A stretch of 64,000 bases of DNA from Nocardia anaemiae NBRC 100462 (GTDB taxonomy: Bacteria; Actinomycetota; Actinomycetes; Mycobacteriales; Mycobacteriaceae), in assembly GCF_001612725.1 (NCBI RefSeq), contig NZ_BDAZ01000063.1, positions 33,204 through 97,203 of the forward strand, given 5' to 3'. Within the stretch, counting starts at the first letter, position 1. Each line of letters begins with the position of its first letter. The translations under genes and the position numbers were made by a program. The notes beneath the pieces are model-generated. The model ran no database searches, was not told where the DNA came from, and was given only the letters and a program-made list of their open reading frames with translations. Shown here piece after piece: positions 1 through 7,836 of this stretch.

Positions 1-855
1 ACACTCGAGGTGTGCTCCGATACCGCTGCGGTCGCACCGCTGTTCACCCGCGGTCGGGAGCGGTATCTCGCCGATATCGCCGTCTGCCAGGAGCGCCTGC
101 ATGCGGGCGAGTCCTACGAAATCTGCATTACCGACACCGCGTCCATGCAGGCCGCCGAATCGGACGGGCTCGATTTCTACCGCACATTGCGCCGCTGCAA
201 TCCCGCACCGTACGCGGCGTATCTGCGCTTCGACGATCTCGAAATCGCCTGCTCGTCACCGGAACGCTTCCTCAAGGTGGACCGTGCACGCACCGTGGAG
301 AGCAAGCCGATCAAGGGCACCGCGCCGCGCGGGTCCACCGCCGCCGAGGACGAACGGCTGCGGCGCGAACTGGCCGACAGTCCCAAGACCAGGGCCGAGA
401 ATCTGATGATCGTCGACCTGTTGCGCAATGACCTGGGCCGAGTCTGTCAGGTCGGCAGCGTGCACGTGCCGAAGTTGATGGCCACCGAGACGTATTCGAC
501 CATGCACCAATTGGTTTCCACGGTGCGCGGAACGCTGCGGCCGAATTTCGATGTGATCGATTGTGTGCGTGCGTGTTTCCCGGGCGGCTCGATGACCGGA
601 GCACCCAAGTTGCGGACCATGGAGATCATCGACGAACTGGAAACCCAAGCGCGCGGCATCTATTCGGGCACCATCGGCTTCCTGGGGCTGGCGGGCACCG
701 CGGACCTCAATATCGTCATCCGCACCGCGGTCCGCCACGACGGACGCTGGCGCATCGGCGCGGGCGGTGCCATCGTGCTCGACTCCGACCCCGAGGACGA
801 GTACCACGAAACCCTGCTCAAGGCCGCCGCCACCCTCCGCGCCGCACCACACTGA
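1..855 (+). CDS. pabB: Aminodeoxychorismate synthase component I, C-terminal part (cut by window start)
   Basis: This is the chorismate-binding catalytic half of the enzyme that makes 4-amino-4-deoxychorismate for folate synthesis, using ammonia from a PabA-type partner. At least 284 residues are visible. The frame is open from base 1, so the true start lies outside the window and the GTG at 10 is internal. Family signatures are clear: the PIKGTAPR loop, the AENLMIVDLLRNDLGR stretch, FPGGSMTGAPK, and a C-terminal GAGGAIVLDSDPEDEY block. These distinguish PabB/TrpE-type enzymes; PabB is preferred because of the PIKGT(A/I/R) motif. Whether the missing part contains a fused PabA domain, as in some actinobacteria, cannot be seen. 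Confidence 0.9.
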   Translation, partial: TLEVCSDTAAVAPLFTRGRERYLADIAVCQERLHAGESYEICITDTASMQAAESDGLDFYRTLRRCNPAPYAAYLRFDDLEIACSSPERFLKVDRARTVESKPIKGTAPRGSTAAEDERLRRELADSPKTRAENLMIVDLLRNDLGRVCQVGSVHVPKLMATETYSTMHQLVSTVRGTLRPNFDVIDCVRACFPGGSMTGAPKLRTMEIIDELETQARGIYSGTIGFLGLAGTADLNIVIRTAVRHDGRWRIGAGGAIVLDSDPEDEYHETLLKAAATLRAAPH

Positions 856-910
856 GCGGCCGCCCAACCGCTCGAATTCGCACCCGTCGGGAGCCCCGCA
901 CAAGGTGCCG

Positions 911-1405
911 CTATTTGCGTCGGCGGGTGCGCTTCGGGGGCTCGGGTGGTGGCGGCGGAGGTTCGGCGGGTTTGCCGGTAAATCGGCCGAGGAGAGAGAC
1001 GCCAGGGAGTTTGGCGAGGGCGTTGAAGAGGTCTTCACCCAAGCCGATCATCGCCTCCAGGCGGGGCAGTAATCGGTCGTAGGCGGCGAAAGCCGGATCC
1101 GCCAGCGCGAGGGTGCGGTCCAAGCGATCGATGGTGGAGTTGAGCCGGTCGATGGCGATCGCGAGGCTCTCGATCAGATCCGGGAGCTGGGCCGCCAGCT
1201 GCGCCGAGGCCGGTGGCAGCCGCACCGCCGCATCGAAGGCCTGACCAGCGGTAAGCTGTGCGGCATCCAATACTTGACTAGCCGCCGACTGTGCCGCCTC
1301 GACCGCCGATTGCGCAGCCGCCAGAACATCGCCGGGACTCGGCACTCGCCCACCCGGCACCTTCGGAGTCGAGGCCTTCCGGCCCCCTCCCTTCGGGGTA
1401 GTCAT
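911..1405 (-). CDS. Alanine-rich conserved hypothetical protein
   Basis: A 164-residue soluble protein of unknown function. The first 25 residues are basic and Gly/Pro-rich. A long Ala/Gln-rich helical stretch follows (about residues 25-75). Next comes a heptad-like segment with IDRLNSTIDRLDRTL that should form a coiled coil, and the protein ends in a run of prolines and basic residues. No signal peptide or membrane segment is visible. The ATG at 1405 follows a purine-rich GAAGGG that sits unusually close; a GTG at 1423 is the alternative start. It is convergent with pabB. It may be a structural or polymer-associated phasin-like protein, but that is only an impression from the helical composition. 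Confidence 0.6.
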   Translation of the reverse strand: MTTPKGGGRKASTPKVPGGRVPSPGDVLAAAQSAVEAAQSAASQVLDAAQLTAGQAFDAAVRLPPASAQLAAQLPDLIESLAIAIDRLNSTIDRLDRTLALADPAFAAYDRLLPRLEAMIGLGEDLFNALAKLPGVSLLGRFTGKPAEPPPPPPEPPKRTRRRK

Positions 1406-1553
1406 CCCTTCACTCTGCCGCACCCATAGCCCGCGAGGCCGGATATCCCCGACCGATCGGTTTGTGTCGCGTCCGCGACCACTCGCTCACACCGCCGAAG
1501 GTATGGACCGCGGCAGTCGGCGTGTCGGTGGTTCGTGGCATAGTTCGAGCACG

Positions 1554-3485
1554 ATGAAACTCAGTAAAGGGGCCAATGCGGCGGTGCCGACTTCCCTTCT
1601 TGCCGTGGTTGTTTCATGGCGGTCGGGGCATGCGGTGGATGCGCATGCGTTATTGCTGGCGCAGGCCGGGACGGTGCGCACCGATCGGGATCTGGTGTTC
1701 TTCAATGCACCCCGCCACATGTCGCAGGCGGTGACGCTCGATCAAGAACCGGCGCCCGGCACGGCGCGACTGAGCGTGTCGCTACCGCGCACCGAACCTG
1801 ATGTGGCGCGGATCGTGGTGGCCGGATCGGTCGACGACGGCACCTTCGGCGATATCGCGGATCTGACCCTCACCATCGAGGCCGCGCACGGGCCGATCGC
1901 CCAGTTCGAGATCACCGATCCCGATGCGGTGTCGGCAATGATGTTCGGCGAGTTCTATCGCCGTGACGGCCAGTGGCGCTTCCGCGCGATCGGCCAGGGT
2001 TGGGCCAGTGGGCTCCCCGGCCTCGTCACCGAATTCGGTGTCGCCATCGAGGATCACGCCGAACCGACGCCCGATCGCTCGCACGTGGAGCGGACAACCA
2101 TTTACCCAGTGCAGCAACGTGTCTCGACCGGCACGGCGCTGGCCGGTCCCAGGCAGCTCGACAATGCGTCCCGGAGCCAGGACGGCACCCGCACAGACCC
2201 GACCGAACAGCACGACCGGCTCGATGCACCGGGCCGACCACGGACCCTCGGCACGAACCGCGCGGATCAGGCTTGGCACCACACCGCCGCGACAGGCCCC
2301 CGTGACCGAGCCGCCCATCGCCCGGACTCGGCCGACGAACGACCTGCTCGGCCGCGGCCCGGCAGGCCGGTGGACCTTCAGCGCCAGCGGCACGATGTCG
2401 AACCGGTGATACCGGCACCGCCGAATCCCGAACGCGCGGACTGGCATTCGGATCCCGAGAACACCGCACGGATGCGGTGGTGGGATGGGGCCGAATGGAC
2501 CAGTGCCACGTACGAACAGCGACCGCCCGGCCCACGCAGCTGTGAACGGTGCGGAAATCCCCGGCGCCGCAAGCTGTTCGGTGGTCTCGCGCCGTGCCAG
2601 AGCTGCGCGCACGAGATCGAGGAATTCCTGACGCACTGGCATACCCAGGCCTGGCGCGTGCTGACCGCCGCCGGGCCGCGTGGTGCGGAGTGGGATGCGC
2701 TGTGGGCGTCGCTGCGGTATCAGCGGATCGATGAGGGTCTGGGCCGGGCAGCGCTGCGGGATGTGGCGCTCACCTATGTGGAACGGCTGGTGGCCTTCGC
2801 ATTCGCCGATGGCGAAATCGAGCAGACCGAGTTCGAGGCGTTCGAGTACGCGATCGAAGAATTGGCGCTCAGCGGACCGCTGGTCGAGGATCTGCGCAGG
2901 CGGATGTATCGCGGCCGCACCCTGTCGCGGTTGCGCGGCGGGGATCTGCCGGTGGTGCGAACGCCCGGCCTGCACCTGGATCCGGAGGAGAAGGTGCACG
3001 TCGATCTGCCCGCCGTGCACGTCCGCCAGCTCGCCAGGGGGCCTAAGCTCACCGACGGCAGGCTCATCGCCAGCAATAAGAAGCTGCGGTTCGTCGGTAC
3101 CGATATCGGCACCGAATTGCCTTGGAACAGAGTGGTTTCGGTGCATGCCGAGCAGCGTTCGGTGGTCGTCGCGGCGACCTCGTCCCGTGGTGGGGCCACC
3201 TTCGATGTCGAGGATCCGGATTATGTCGCCGCCGCGCTGGAAGGTGCGCTGCGGGTCGCCAAACGCCTGGTCCTCACGCCCGGCCAGCGCGACACGCGCA
3301 GCATCCCGCAGGAGGTCAAGGCCGAGGTGTGGCAACGTGACGGTGGCAAGTGTGTCGAATGCGGCGACGGCCACTATCTCGAATTCGACCACATCATTCC
3401 GCTGAGCCGAGGTGGTGCGACGAGTGCGACCAATCTGCAGATCCTCTGCCGCGCCTGCAACCGCGCCAAGGGCGCGCGGATCTGA
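1554..3485 (+). CDS. TerD-family multidomain protein with DUF2510, TerB-like, PH-like and C-terminal HNH nuclease domains
   Basis: A 643-residue modular protein. Residues 1-168 are a TerD domain: MKLSKGANA start, VDAHALLL, DLVFFNAP, GQGWASGL. A disordered Pro/Arg-rich linker follows. A DUF2510-like motif is at about 285-312 (DWHSDPENTARMRWWDGAEW), with a CxxC...CxxC zinc ribbon at 329-351. An acidic helical segment at 390-450 (FADGEIEQTEFEAFEYAI) resembles TerB. A beta-rich PH-like segment is at 475-570 (TDGRLIASNKKLRFVG). Residues 583-643 are an HNH endonuclease with CVEC, EFDHIIPLSRGG, NLQ and CRACN. TerD proteins bind calcium and belong to stress and phage-defence-linked Ter modules. Fusion to a nuclease suggests nucleic-acid processing. 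The domain boundaries in the middle are inferred. The ATG at 1554 begins exactly at the TerD consensus; an earlier in-frame GTG at 1464 is less likely. Confidence 0.8.
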   Translation: MKLSKGANAAVPTSLLAVVVSWRSGHAVDAHALLLAQAGTVRTDRDLVFFNAPRHMSQAVTLDQEPAPGTARLSVSLPRTEPDVARIVVAGSVDDGTFGDIADLTLTIEAAHGPIAQFEITDPDAVSAMMFGEFYRRDGQWRFRAIGQGWASGLPGLVTEFGVAIEDHAEPTPDRSHVERTTIYPVQQRVSTGTALAGPRQLDNASRSQDGTRTDPTEQHDRLDAPGRPRTLGTNRADQAWHHTAATGPRDRAAHRPDSADERPARPRPGRPVDLQRQRHDVEPVIPAPPNPERADWHSDPENTARMRWWDGAEWTSATYEQRPPGPRSCERCGNPRRRKLFGGLAPCQSCAHEIEEFLTHWHTQAWRVLTAAGPRGAEWDALWASLRYQRIDEGLGRAALRDVALTYVERLVAFAFADGEIEQTEFEAFEYAIEELALSGPLVEDLRRRMYRGRTLSRLRGGDLPVVRTPGLHLDPEEKVHVDLPAVHVRQLARGPKLTDGRLIASNKKLRFVGTDIGTELPWNRVVSVHAEQRSVVVAATSSRGGATFDVEDPDYVAAALEGALRVAKRLVLTPGQRDTRSIPQEVKAEVWQRDGGKCVECGDGHYLEFDHIIPLSRGGATSATNLQILCRACNRAKGARI

Positions 3486-3615
3486 GGCGGATACCGCATA
3501 CGATCGCGCACCGGAACACCGATGTGGCGAACACTGCATATGCGATGAAGCACGTTGAGCGGTCCGGCATGTCACCGTAGCGTCCAATACCGAACAGCGC
3601 CGTTTGGGAGGATCA

Positions 3616-4380
3616 ATGCAGGTAGCGGTAATCGGCGGAACCGGGGTTCTGGGGGCCTCGGTGGTACGGGAGCTGAACGCACGCGGACATCAGGTCCGCG
3701 TGGTGAGCCGAACGGCTCCGGCGGATCGGACTCTGGAGCACCGGTCCGCGGACCTCGCGACCGGCGCGGGGCTGGAATCCGCACTCGACGGCTGCGACAC
3801 CGTCGTCGACGCGGTCAGTGCCCGCAGCCGGACCCGGTCGGTCATGGTGGACGGCGTGCGCCGACTACTGGCGGCCGAAAAGCAGGCGGGTGTCGGCCAT
3901 CACGTCGAAATCTCCATCGTCGGTTGCGATCTCGTTCCCTTCGGCTATTACCGCGCGAAGGTGGAACAGGAACAGGTGGTCACCACCGGCGAGATCCCGT
4001 GGACGCTCTTGCGCGCCAGTCAATTCCACGAACTCGTGACCGAAATCCTCGCCGCATCGGCACGCTGGCGGCTCGCACCGCGCTCGTCGGCGAAGCTACA
4101 GCCGATCGATGTCGACGCCGTCGCGACAAGACTCGCCGACGCGGTGGACAACGGCCCGGCTGGACGCATCCCGGATATCGCCGGACCGACCGTACACACC
4201 CTCACCGAACTCGCCGATATCTACCGCGCGCACACCGGCCGCAAACTGCTGCCGCTGCCAGTACCCATTCCGGGTCGCGCCGGACGCGCCCTACGATCGG
4301 GTGCGCTCTGCGTGGACGGAAACGGCGACGCGATCGGCGCCGGTTACGCCGAATGGCTGTCCCACCGACTCACTCGCTGA
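3616..4380 (+). CDS. NAD(P)-binding atypical SDR / NmrA-like reductase
   Basis: A 254-residue Rossmann-fold protein. The N-terminal GGTGVLGASV is the GxxGxxG dinucleotide-binding motif of atypical short-chain dehydrogenases. The following basic residues (RVVSRTAPADR) suggest NADPH. FGYYRAKVEQEQVV holds the family YxxxK motif, and the SQFHELV stretch is typical of the NmrA/NAD-dependent epimerase-like group found widely in actinobacteria. The ATG at 3616 has a strong GGGAGG ribosome site 5 bases upstream; the in-frame start 12 bases earlier lacks one. The 3-prime end overlaps the tetR-like gene on the other strand by 11 bases. The substrate is unknown. Confidence 0.82.
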   Translation: MQVAVIGGTGVLGASVVRELNARGHQVRVVSRTAPADRTLEHRSADLATGAGLESALDGCDTVVDAVSARSRTRSVMVDGVRRLLAAEKQAGVGHHVEISIVGCDLVPFGYYRAKVEQEQVVTTGEIPWTLLRASQFHELVTEILAASARWRLAPRSSAKLQPIDVDAVATRLADAVDNGPAGRIPDIAGPTVHTLTELADIYRAHTGRKLLPLPVPIPGRAGRALRSGALCVDGNGDAIGAGYAEWLSHRLTR

Positions 4381-5095
4381 CCAACCCGGCCGTGCGACCC
4401 AGATCGGCCAGCATCGCATCGAACAGAATCTCCGGATTCGACAGCGGGATCGGATAATTCCCGAACACCTCGAGCGTGACGTGCCCGTAGAGCCTGGCCC
4501 AGATCTGGATCATCAGATACGTCACGCCGAGGTCGAGCTTTTCGGCCGGAAATTTCTGCCCGGAGTCCGAAAGCGCTGCCAGCAGCTCGGTTTGGAACAG
4601 TACGAGGTCATCGCGCAACTCCGCCGGAATCACATCGGTCGGCGGGGTAACGACATCGTAGGTGGCCAGCAGCCGACCGGCGGCCGCGAGGAAGATCCGT
4701 CCGAACGGTTCGTCGAATCGGCGCAGCATGCGTGCGCGGCCCGCGCCCGGCGAGGCGAACACCAGGGTGAATTCCCTGGTGTGCGCCAGCGCCCAGCGCC
4801 GAAATCCCTTGCAGATGGCGAAGAACTGCACCGCGCCGTCATCGGGCAGCGTGGCGATCTGCGTGGACAGCTCGGCGGCGAGGTCCTCGCAGAACTCCAG
4901 GCGCAGACTCTCCAACAGGTCCTCGCGCGAGTTGTAATACCGATACAGGGCGGGCGCGGTGATGCCGAGTTCACGCGCGATCGCCCGCAGCGTGACCGCG
5001 TCGGGACCGTGCTCGACCAGCAGTGCGCGCGCCACCCGGCGGATATCCGCATCCGAAACCACCGGTGCCCGCCCGCGCGGCTTGGACCTGTTCAT
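4370..5095 (-). CDS. TetR family transcriptional regulator
   Basis: A 241-residue repressor. The N-terminal helix-turn-helix covers about residues 12-58 (VARALLVEHGPDAVTLRAIARELGI then TAPALYRYYNSREDLLESL) and carries the typical TetR Y-R-Y-Y-S/N-R-E-D-L signature. The C-terminal half is a helical ligand-binding domain of the TetR_C type seen in actinobacterial WHG-domain regulators. The start is 8 bases after the stop of the upstream P450 gene, so the two are almost certainly co-transcribed. It probably represses this P450 operon from the palindrome at 6442-6452, an inference from position. Confidence 0.9.
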   Translation of the reverse strand: MNRSKPRGRAPVVSDADIRRVARALLVEHGPDAVTLRAIARELGITAPALYRYYNSREDLLESLRLEFCEDLAAELSTQIATLPDDGAVQFFAICKGFRRWALAHTREFTLVFASPGAGRARMLRRFDEPFGRIFLAAAGRLLATYDVVTPPTDVIPAELRDDLVLFQTELLAALSDSGQKFPAEKLDLGVTYLMIQIWARLYGHVTLEVFGNYPIPLSNPEILFDAMLADLGRTAGLVSE

Positions 5096-5103
5096 GAAGG
5101 AAT

Positions 5104-6339
5104 TCAAGCGTATTCGACTTCCCAGCGCTTGATGCCGTTCAACCAACCCGAGCGCAGCCGCACCGGATCGGAGACCTGGCGCAGGTTCGGCATCACATCG
5201 GCGATGGCGTTGAACATCAGATCGATCTGCAGCCGGGCCAGGTTGGCGCCGACGCAGTAGTGCGTGCCGGTGCCGCCGAAGCCGACGTGCGGGTTGGGGT
5301 TGCGCAGCACATTGAAGGTGAACGGATCCTCGAATCCGTCTTCGTCGAAATTGGCCGAACTGTAGAACAGCCCGAGGCGCTGTCCCTTCTTGATCTCCTG
5401 GCCGCCGACCTCGGTGTCCTGGGTGGCGGTGCGCTGGAATGCGGTCACCGGGGTGGCCCAGCGCACGATCTCATCGGGCGCGGTGCGTGGCCGTTGCTGC
5501 TTGTAGAGCTCCCACTGGTCCGGGTTGTCGACGAAGGCCTTCATGCCGTGGGTGATCGAATTGCGGGTGGTCTCATTGCCCGCGACCGACAGCAGGATCA
5601 CGAAGAACGCGAACTCGTCCGAGCCCAGGTTCTCACCGTTGATATCGGCATTGATCAGCTGGGTGACGATGTCGTCGGCCGGGCATTTGCGCCGCTGTTC
5701 GGCCATATTCCAGGCGTAGCCCATGACCTCGGCGGTGGCAGCGTGGTGATTGCCGTCGAACTCCGGATCGTCGTAGGAGATCATCTGGTTGGTCCAGTCG
5801 AACAGCTTCTTGCGGTCGTCCTGCGGCACCCCGATCAGTTCGGCGATGGCCTGCAGCGGCAGTTCGCAGGCGACCTGTTCGACGAAGTCGCCACGACCGG
5901 TCCGCTTGGCCTCGTGCACGATTCGGGCCGCACGCTCGGTGAGCGCCGCGCGCAGGCTCTCCACCGCGCGCGGTGTGAAGCCCTTGGAGATGATGCGGCG
6001 GGTCTTGGTGTGCTGCGGCGGATCCTGGTTCAGCATCAGCATATTGCCGAGCATGTCGATCTGCTCGCGGGTGGTTTCCTCGTTGAACCGGATGATCGCG
6101 GTGTTCTCGTGCGAGGAGAACACCTCCGGATTCTTCGAGATCTCCTTGATGTGGTCGAGCTTGGAGATGACCCAGTAGCCGCCGTCATCGAAGCCGCTGG
6201 CCCGCCCGGACTGCGCGCACCACCAGACCGGGGCGGTCCGGCGCAGCTCGGCGAATTCCTGGATGGGCAGGCGGGTGGACAGCAGATCTGGGTCGGTGAA
6301 GTCGAATCCCGCGGGAATCGATGGCGTGGTCACGGTCAC
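5104..6339 (-). CDS. CYP125-like cytochrome P450 (steroid C26/C27 hydroxylase type)
   Basis: A 411-residue soluble P450. The I-helix motif AGNETT is at 253-258, the K-helix EIVR at 290-293, and the haem-ligand loop FGGTGTHYCVG at 354-364 with Cys362. Long stretches match what is known of mycobacterial CYP125A1: RRIISKGFTPRAV, GNETTRNSITHGM, DEIVRWATPVTAFQRTA, ILRNPNPHVGFGGTG (here VLRNPNPHVGFGGTG), and RLRSGWLNGIK near the end. CYP125 oxidises the terminal side-chain carbon of cholesterol and cholest-4-en-3-one, which starts side-chain degradation. No other cholesterol genes are nearby and the partner is a TetR regulator, so this may be a paralogue with another substrate. GTG start with AGGAGA 7 bases upstream. 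Confidence 0.88.
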   Translation of the reverse strand: MTVTTPSIPAGFDFTDPDLLSTRLPIQEFAELRRTAPVWWCAQSGRASGFDDGGYWVISKLDHIKEISKNPEVFSSHENTAIIRFNEETTREQIDMLGNMLMLNQDPPQHTKTRRIISKGFTPRAVESLRAALTERAARIVHEAKRTGRGDFVEQVACELPLQAIAELIGVPQDDRKKLFDWTNQMISYDDPEFDGNHHAATAEVMGYAWNMAEQRRKCPADDIVTQLINADINGENLGSDEFAFFVILLSVAGNETTRNSITHGMKAFVDNPDQWELYKQQRPRTAPDEIVRWATPVTAFQRTATQDTEVGGQEIKKGQRLGLFYSSANFDEDGFEDPFTFNVLRNPNPHVGFGGTGTHYCVGANLARLQIDLMFNAIADVMPNLRQVSDPVRLRSGWLNGIKRWEVEYA

Positions 6340-6441
6340 GGCTATCTCCTACCGGTCTGACTCGGGCGGGCAGACCTCACGACGTTGTGTGGACACGTTC
6401 CGAAGCAGATAAAACCACACATTCGGCAGTTTGTGAATAGT

Positions 6442-6452
6442 GTTTAGTAAAC
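6442..6452. promoter_or_regulatory. Palindrome GTTTAGTAAAC, candidate TetR operator
   Basis: A perfect 11-base palindrome (arms GTTTA and TAAAC around G), about 100 bases upstream of the P450 start, in an AT-rich stretch within an otherwise high-GC promoter region. A short GTTAAC palindrome follows at 6456-6461. The position fits an operator for the TetR regulator encoded in the same operon. Binding is inferred. Confidence 0.45.
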
Positions 6453-6497
6453 CCCGTTAACTCAAGTTTTCGACAGCGGTGCGGCCGCTCGCGAGAA

Positions 6498-6512
6498 ATA
6501 GCTATTAGCTAT
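6498..6512. promoter_or_regulatory. Palindrome ATAGCTATTAGCTAT upstream of the globin gene
   Basis: A perfect 15-base palindrome with 7-base arms around a central T, 90 bases before the truncated haemoglobin start. It lies in the divergent region between P450 and globin, so it could be an operator or an extended promoter element for the globin gene. No regulator is obvious. Confidence 0.35.
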
Positions 6513-6601
6513 GAGTGCCTTTATTGATCGCTTATCGCGAAACTGTGGACGCGACCGAGCGGACCGGCCTGTAATGGGGACGCAACAGTTCGGAGGTCCC
6601 C

Positions 6602-7045
6602 ATGCCCAGCCTGTACGAGCACGCCGGTGGCGACGAGGCATTGCATCGTGTCGAAGAAGCCTTCTACGACAAGGTGCTCGCCGATCCGGTGCTGAAAACC
6701 CAGTTCACCGAACGCCGCCCGACGCATGTCGACCATCTCACCTGGTTCACCGCCGAATCCTTCGGCGGCCCAGATCATTTCACCCGCAACCTCGGCTTCG
6801 ACTACATCATCGCCGTGCACCGCGGCCTCGAAATCACCGACGAGCAGCGCGAGCGCTTCGCCGAGCTGTATCTGGCGGCGTTCGAGGAGGCTGGGCTATT
6901 CGACGATCCCGCCTTCCGGGACGCGGTGCGCGAGCATGCCGAATTCGGCGCCCAAGTGGCACAGCAGAATTCGCATGCCAAGTCCGACGACGAACTGCAC
7001 CCGATCCGCGCGGTGCCGCACTGGACCTGGGACGGCGACGACTGA
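6602..7045 (+). CDS. Group II truncated haemoglobin (globin-like)
   Basis: A 147-residue single-domain haem protein of the 2-over-2 globin fold. It shows the N-terminal YEHAGG and FYDKVLADPVL helices, TWFTAESFGGP (the CD/E region with the WGG-like turn), an HRGLEI segment with the likely proximal His, and a C-terminal extension ending in VPHWTWDGDD that is typical of actinobacterial group II globins. Such proteins bind oxygen or NO and act in nitrosative or oxidative stress. It is preceded by GGAGGT 4 bases before the ATG. It is transcribed alone and convergent with the next gene, with only 7 bases between stops. Confidence 0.85.
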   Translation: MPSLYEHAGGDEALHRVEEAFYDKVLADPVLKTQFTERRPTHVDHLTWFTAESFGGPDHFTRNLGFDYIIAVHRGLEITDEQRERFAELYLAAFEEAGLFDDPAFRDAVREHAEFGAQVAQQNSHAKSDDELHPIRAVPHWTWDGDD

Positions 7046-7052
7046 TCGCCGC

Positions 7053-7772
7053 CTATCCCGTCACGCGCGCCACCAGAGCCAATATCAGAAACGGCACGGT
7101 GGCCGAGACATCGGCCGTCTGATCCTCGGGTGTGCCGCGGGTATGCGCCGCGACCGCGAAACTGTCGCCGAACGACGCCGAGGCCACCTCCAGCGGTCCA
7201 CTGTCGGACCAGCCCCATTTGCTGCCCTTTACGCCCGGCAGCCGTGCGGTCCCCCAATCCTGTGCGGTGCCGTCGGCCGCCTGCTCACCCGCCGCTGCCA
7301 TCCAGCCGAAGATCGGCGAACCAGGTTCGGTGCGCTTCTTGGTGGCCAGGAAAGTGGCCACATCCGCGGTGCTGGTGTACGACATGCCCCAGGCCGGGCC
7401 CGATTTGGTAGCGGTCAGGCGGTACTCCGCCGCGATGGCGTCGATCGCCTCCGGATACTTCGCACCGAGTGCGTCGGCGGCGGAGTCGTCGGAATAGCGA
7501 ATCATCCGCTCCGCCAAGGCCAGATCCGTCGCCGACCCGTCGCCCCGATGCAGCGCGTAGTCGACCATATAGAGCTTGACCAGCGACAACCCGGTGCGCA
7601 TCTCGTATTCGTTGCTGGTGCCCCACTGGACGCCGGGCAGCACCGAACGGAAGGAGAACGCGGTTCGCGACGGCACGGCGTCCTCACCACCCACCTCGGC
7701 CGCGGCAACCGGCGCGGCGAATACCAGCACCGCCGTCGCAGCGACCGCGATCGGGAAAGTCAAGCGGCCCAT
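7053..7772 (-). CDS. Exported beta-lactamase-like / serine hydrolase-type protein
   Basis: A 239-residue secreted protein. Residues 1-25 form a Sec signal peptide (hydrophobic core AVAATAVLVFAAPVAAA). The mature part has the three marks of the penicillin-recognising fold: SLVK as SxxK, YSDDSAA in the place of the SDN loop, and KGSKWGW as a KTG-like strand. The protein is shorter than a class A beta-lactamase (about 260-290 residues with signal) and the motifs are imperfect, so it may have lost catalysis or bind peptidoglycan. It starts with AGGAGG 10 bases before the ATG. Confidence 0.65.
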   Translation of the reverse strand: MGRLTFPIAVAATAVLVFAAPVAAAEVGGEDAVPSRTAFSFRSVLPGVQWGTSNEYEMRTGLSLVKLYMVDYALHRGDGSATDLALAERMIRYSDDSAADALGAKYPEAIDAIAAEYRLTATKSGPAWGMSYTSTADVATFLATKKRTEPGSPIFGWMAAAGEQAADGTAQDWGTARLPGVKGSKWGWSDSGPLEVASASFGDSFAVAAHTRGTPEDQTADVSATVPFLILALVARVTG

Positions 7773-7836
7773 AGTTTCTCGCCCTCCTACGGCACTGCGG
7801 TCAGGACGGGCGGATGCCGATCCCGTCGAATCACCT

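Noticed and set aside
256..1038. Long minus-strand frame antisense to pabB
   Set aside because: It lies opposite a gene with unmistakable motifs and has the composition expected of a third-position GC shadow.
1782..3587. 601-codon minus-strand frame opposite the TerD-HNH gene
   Set aside because: No domain, no ribosome site; it mirrors the high third-position GC of the sense gene.
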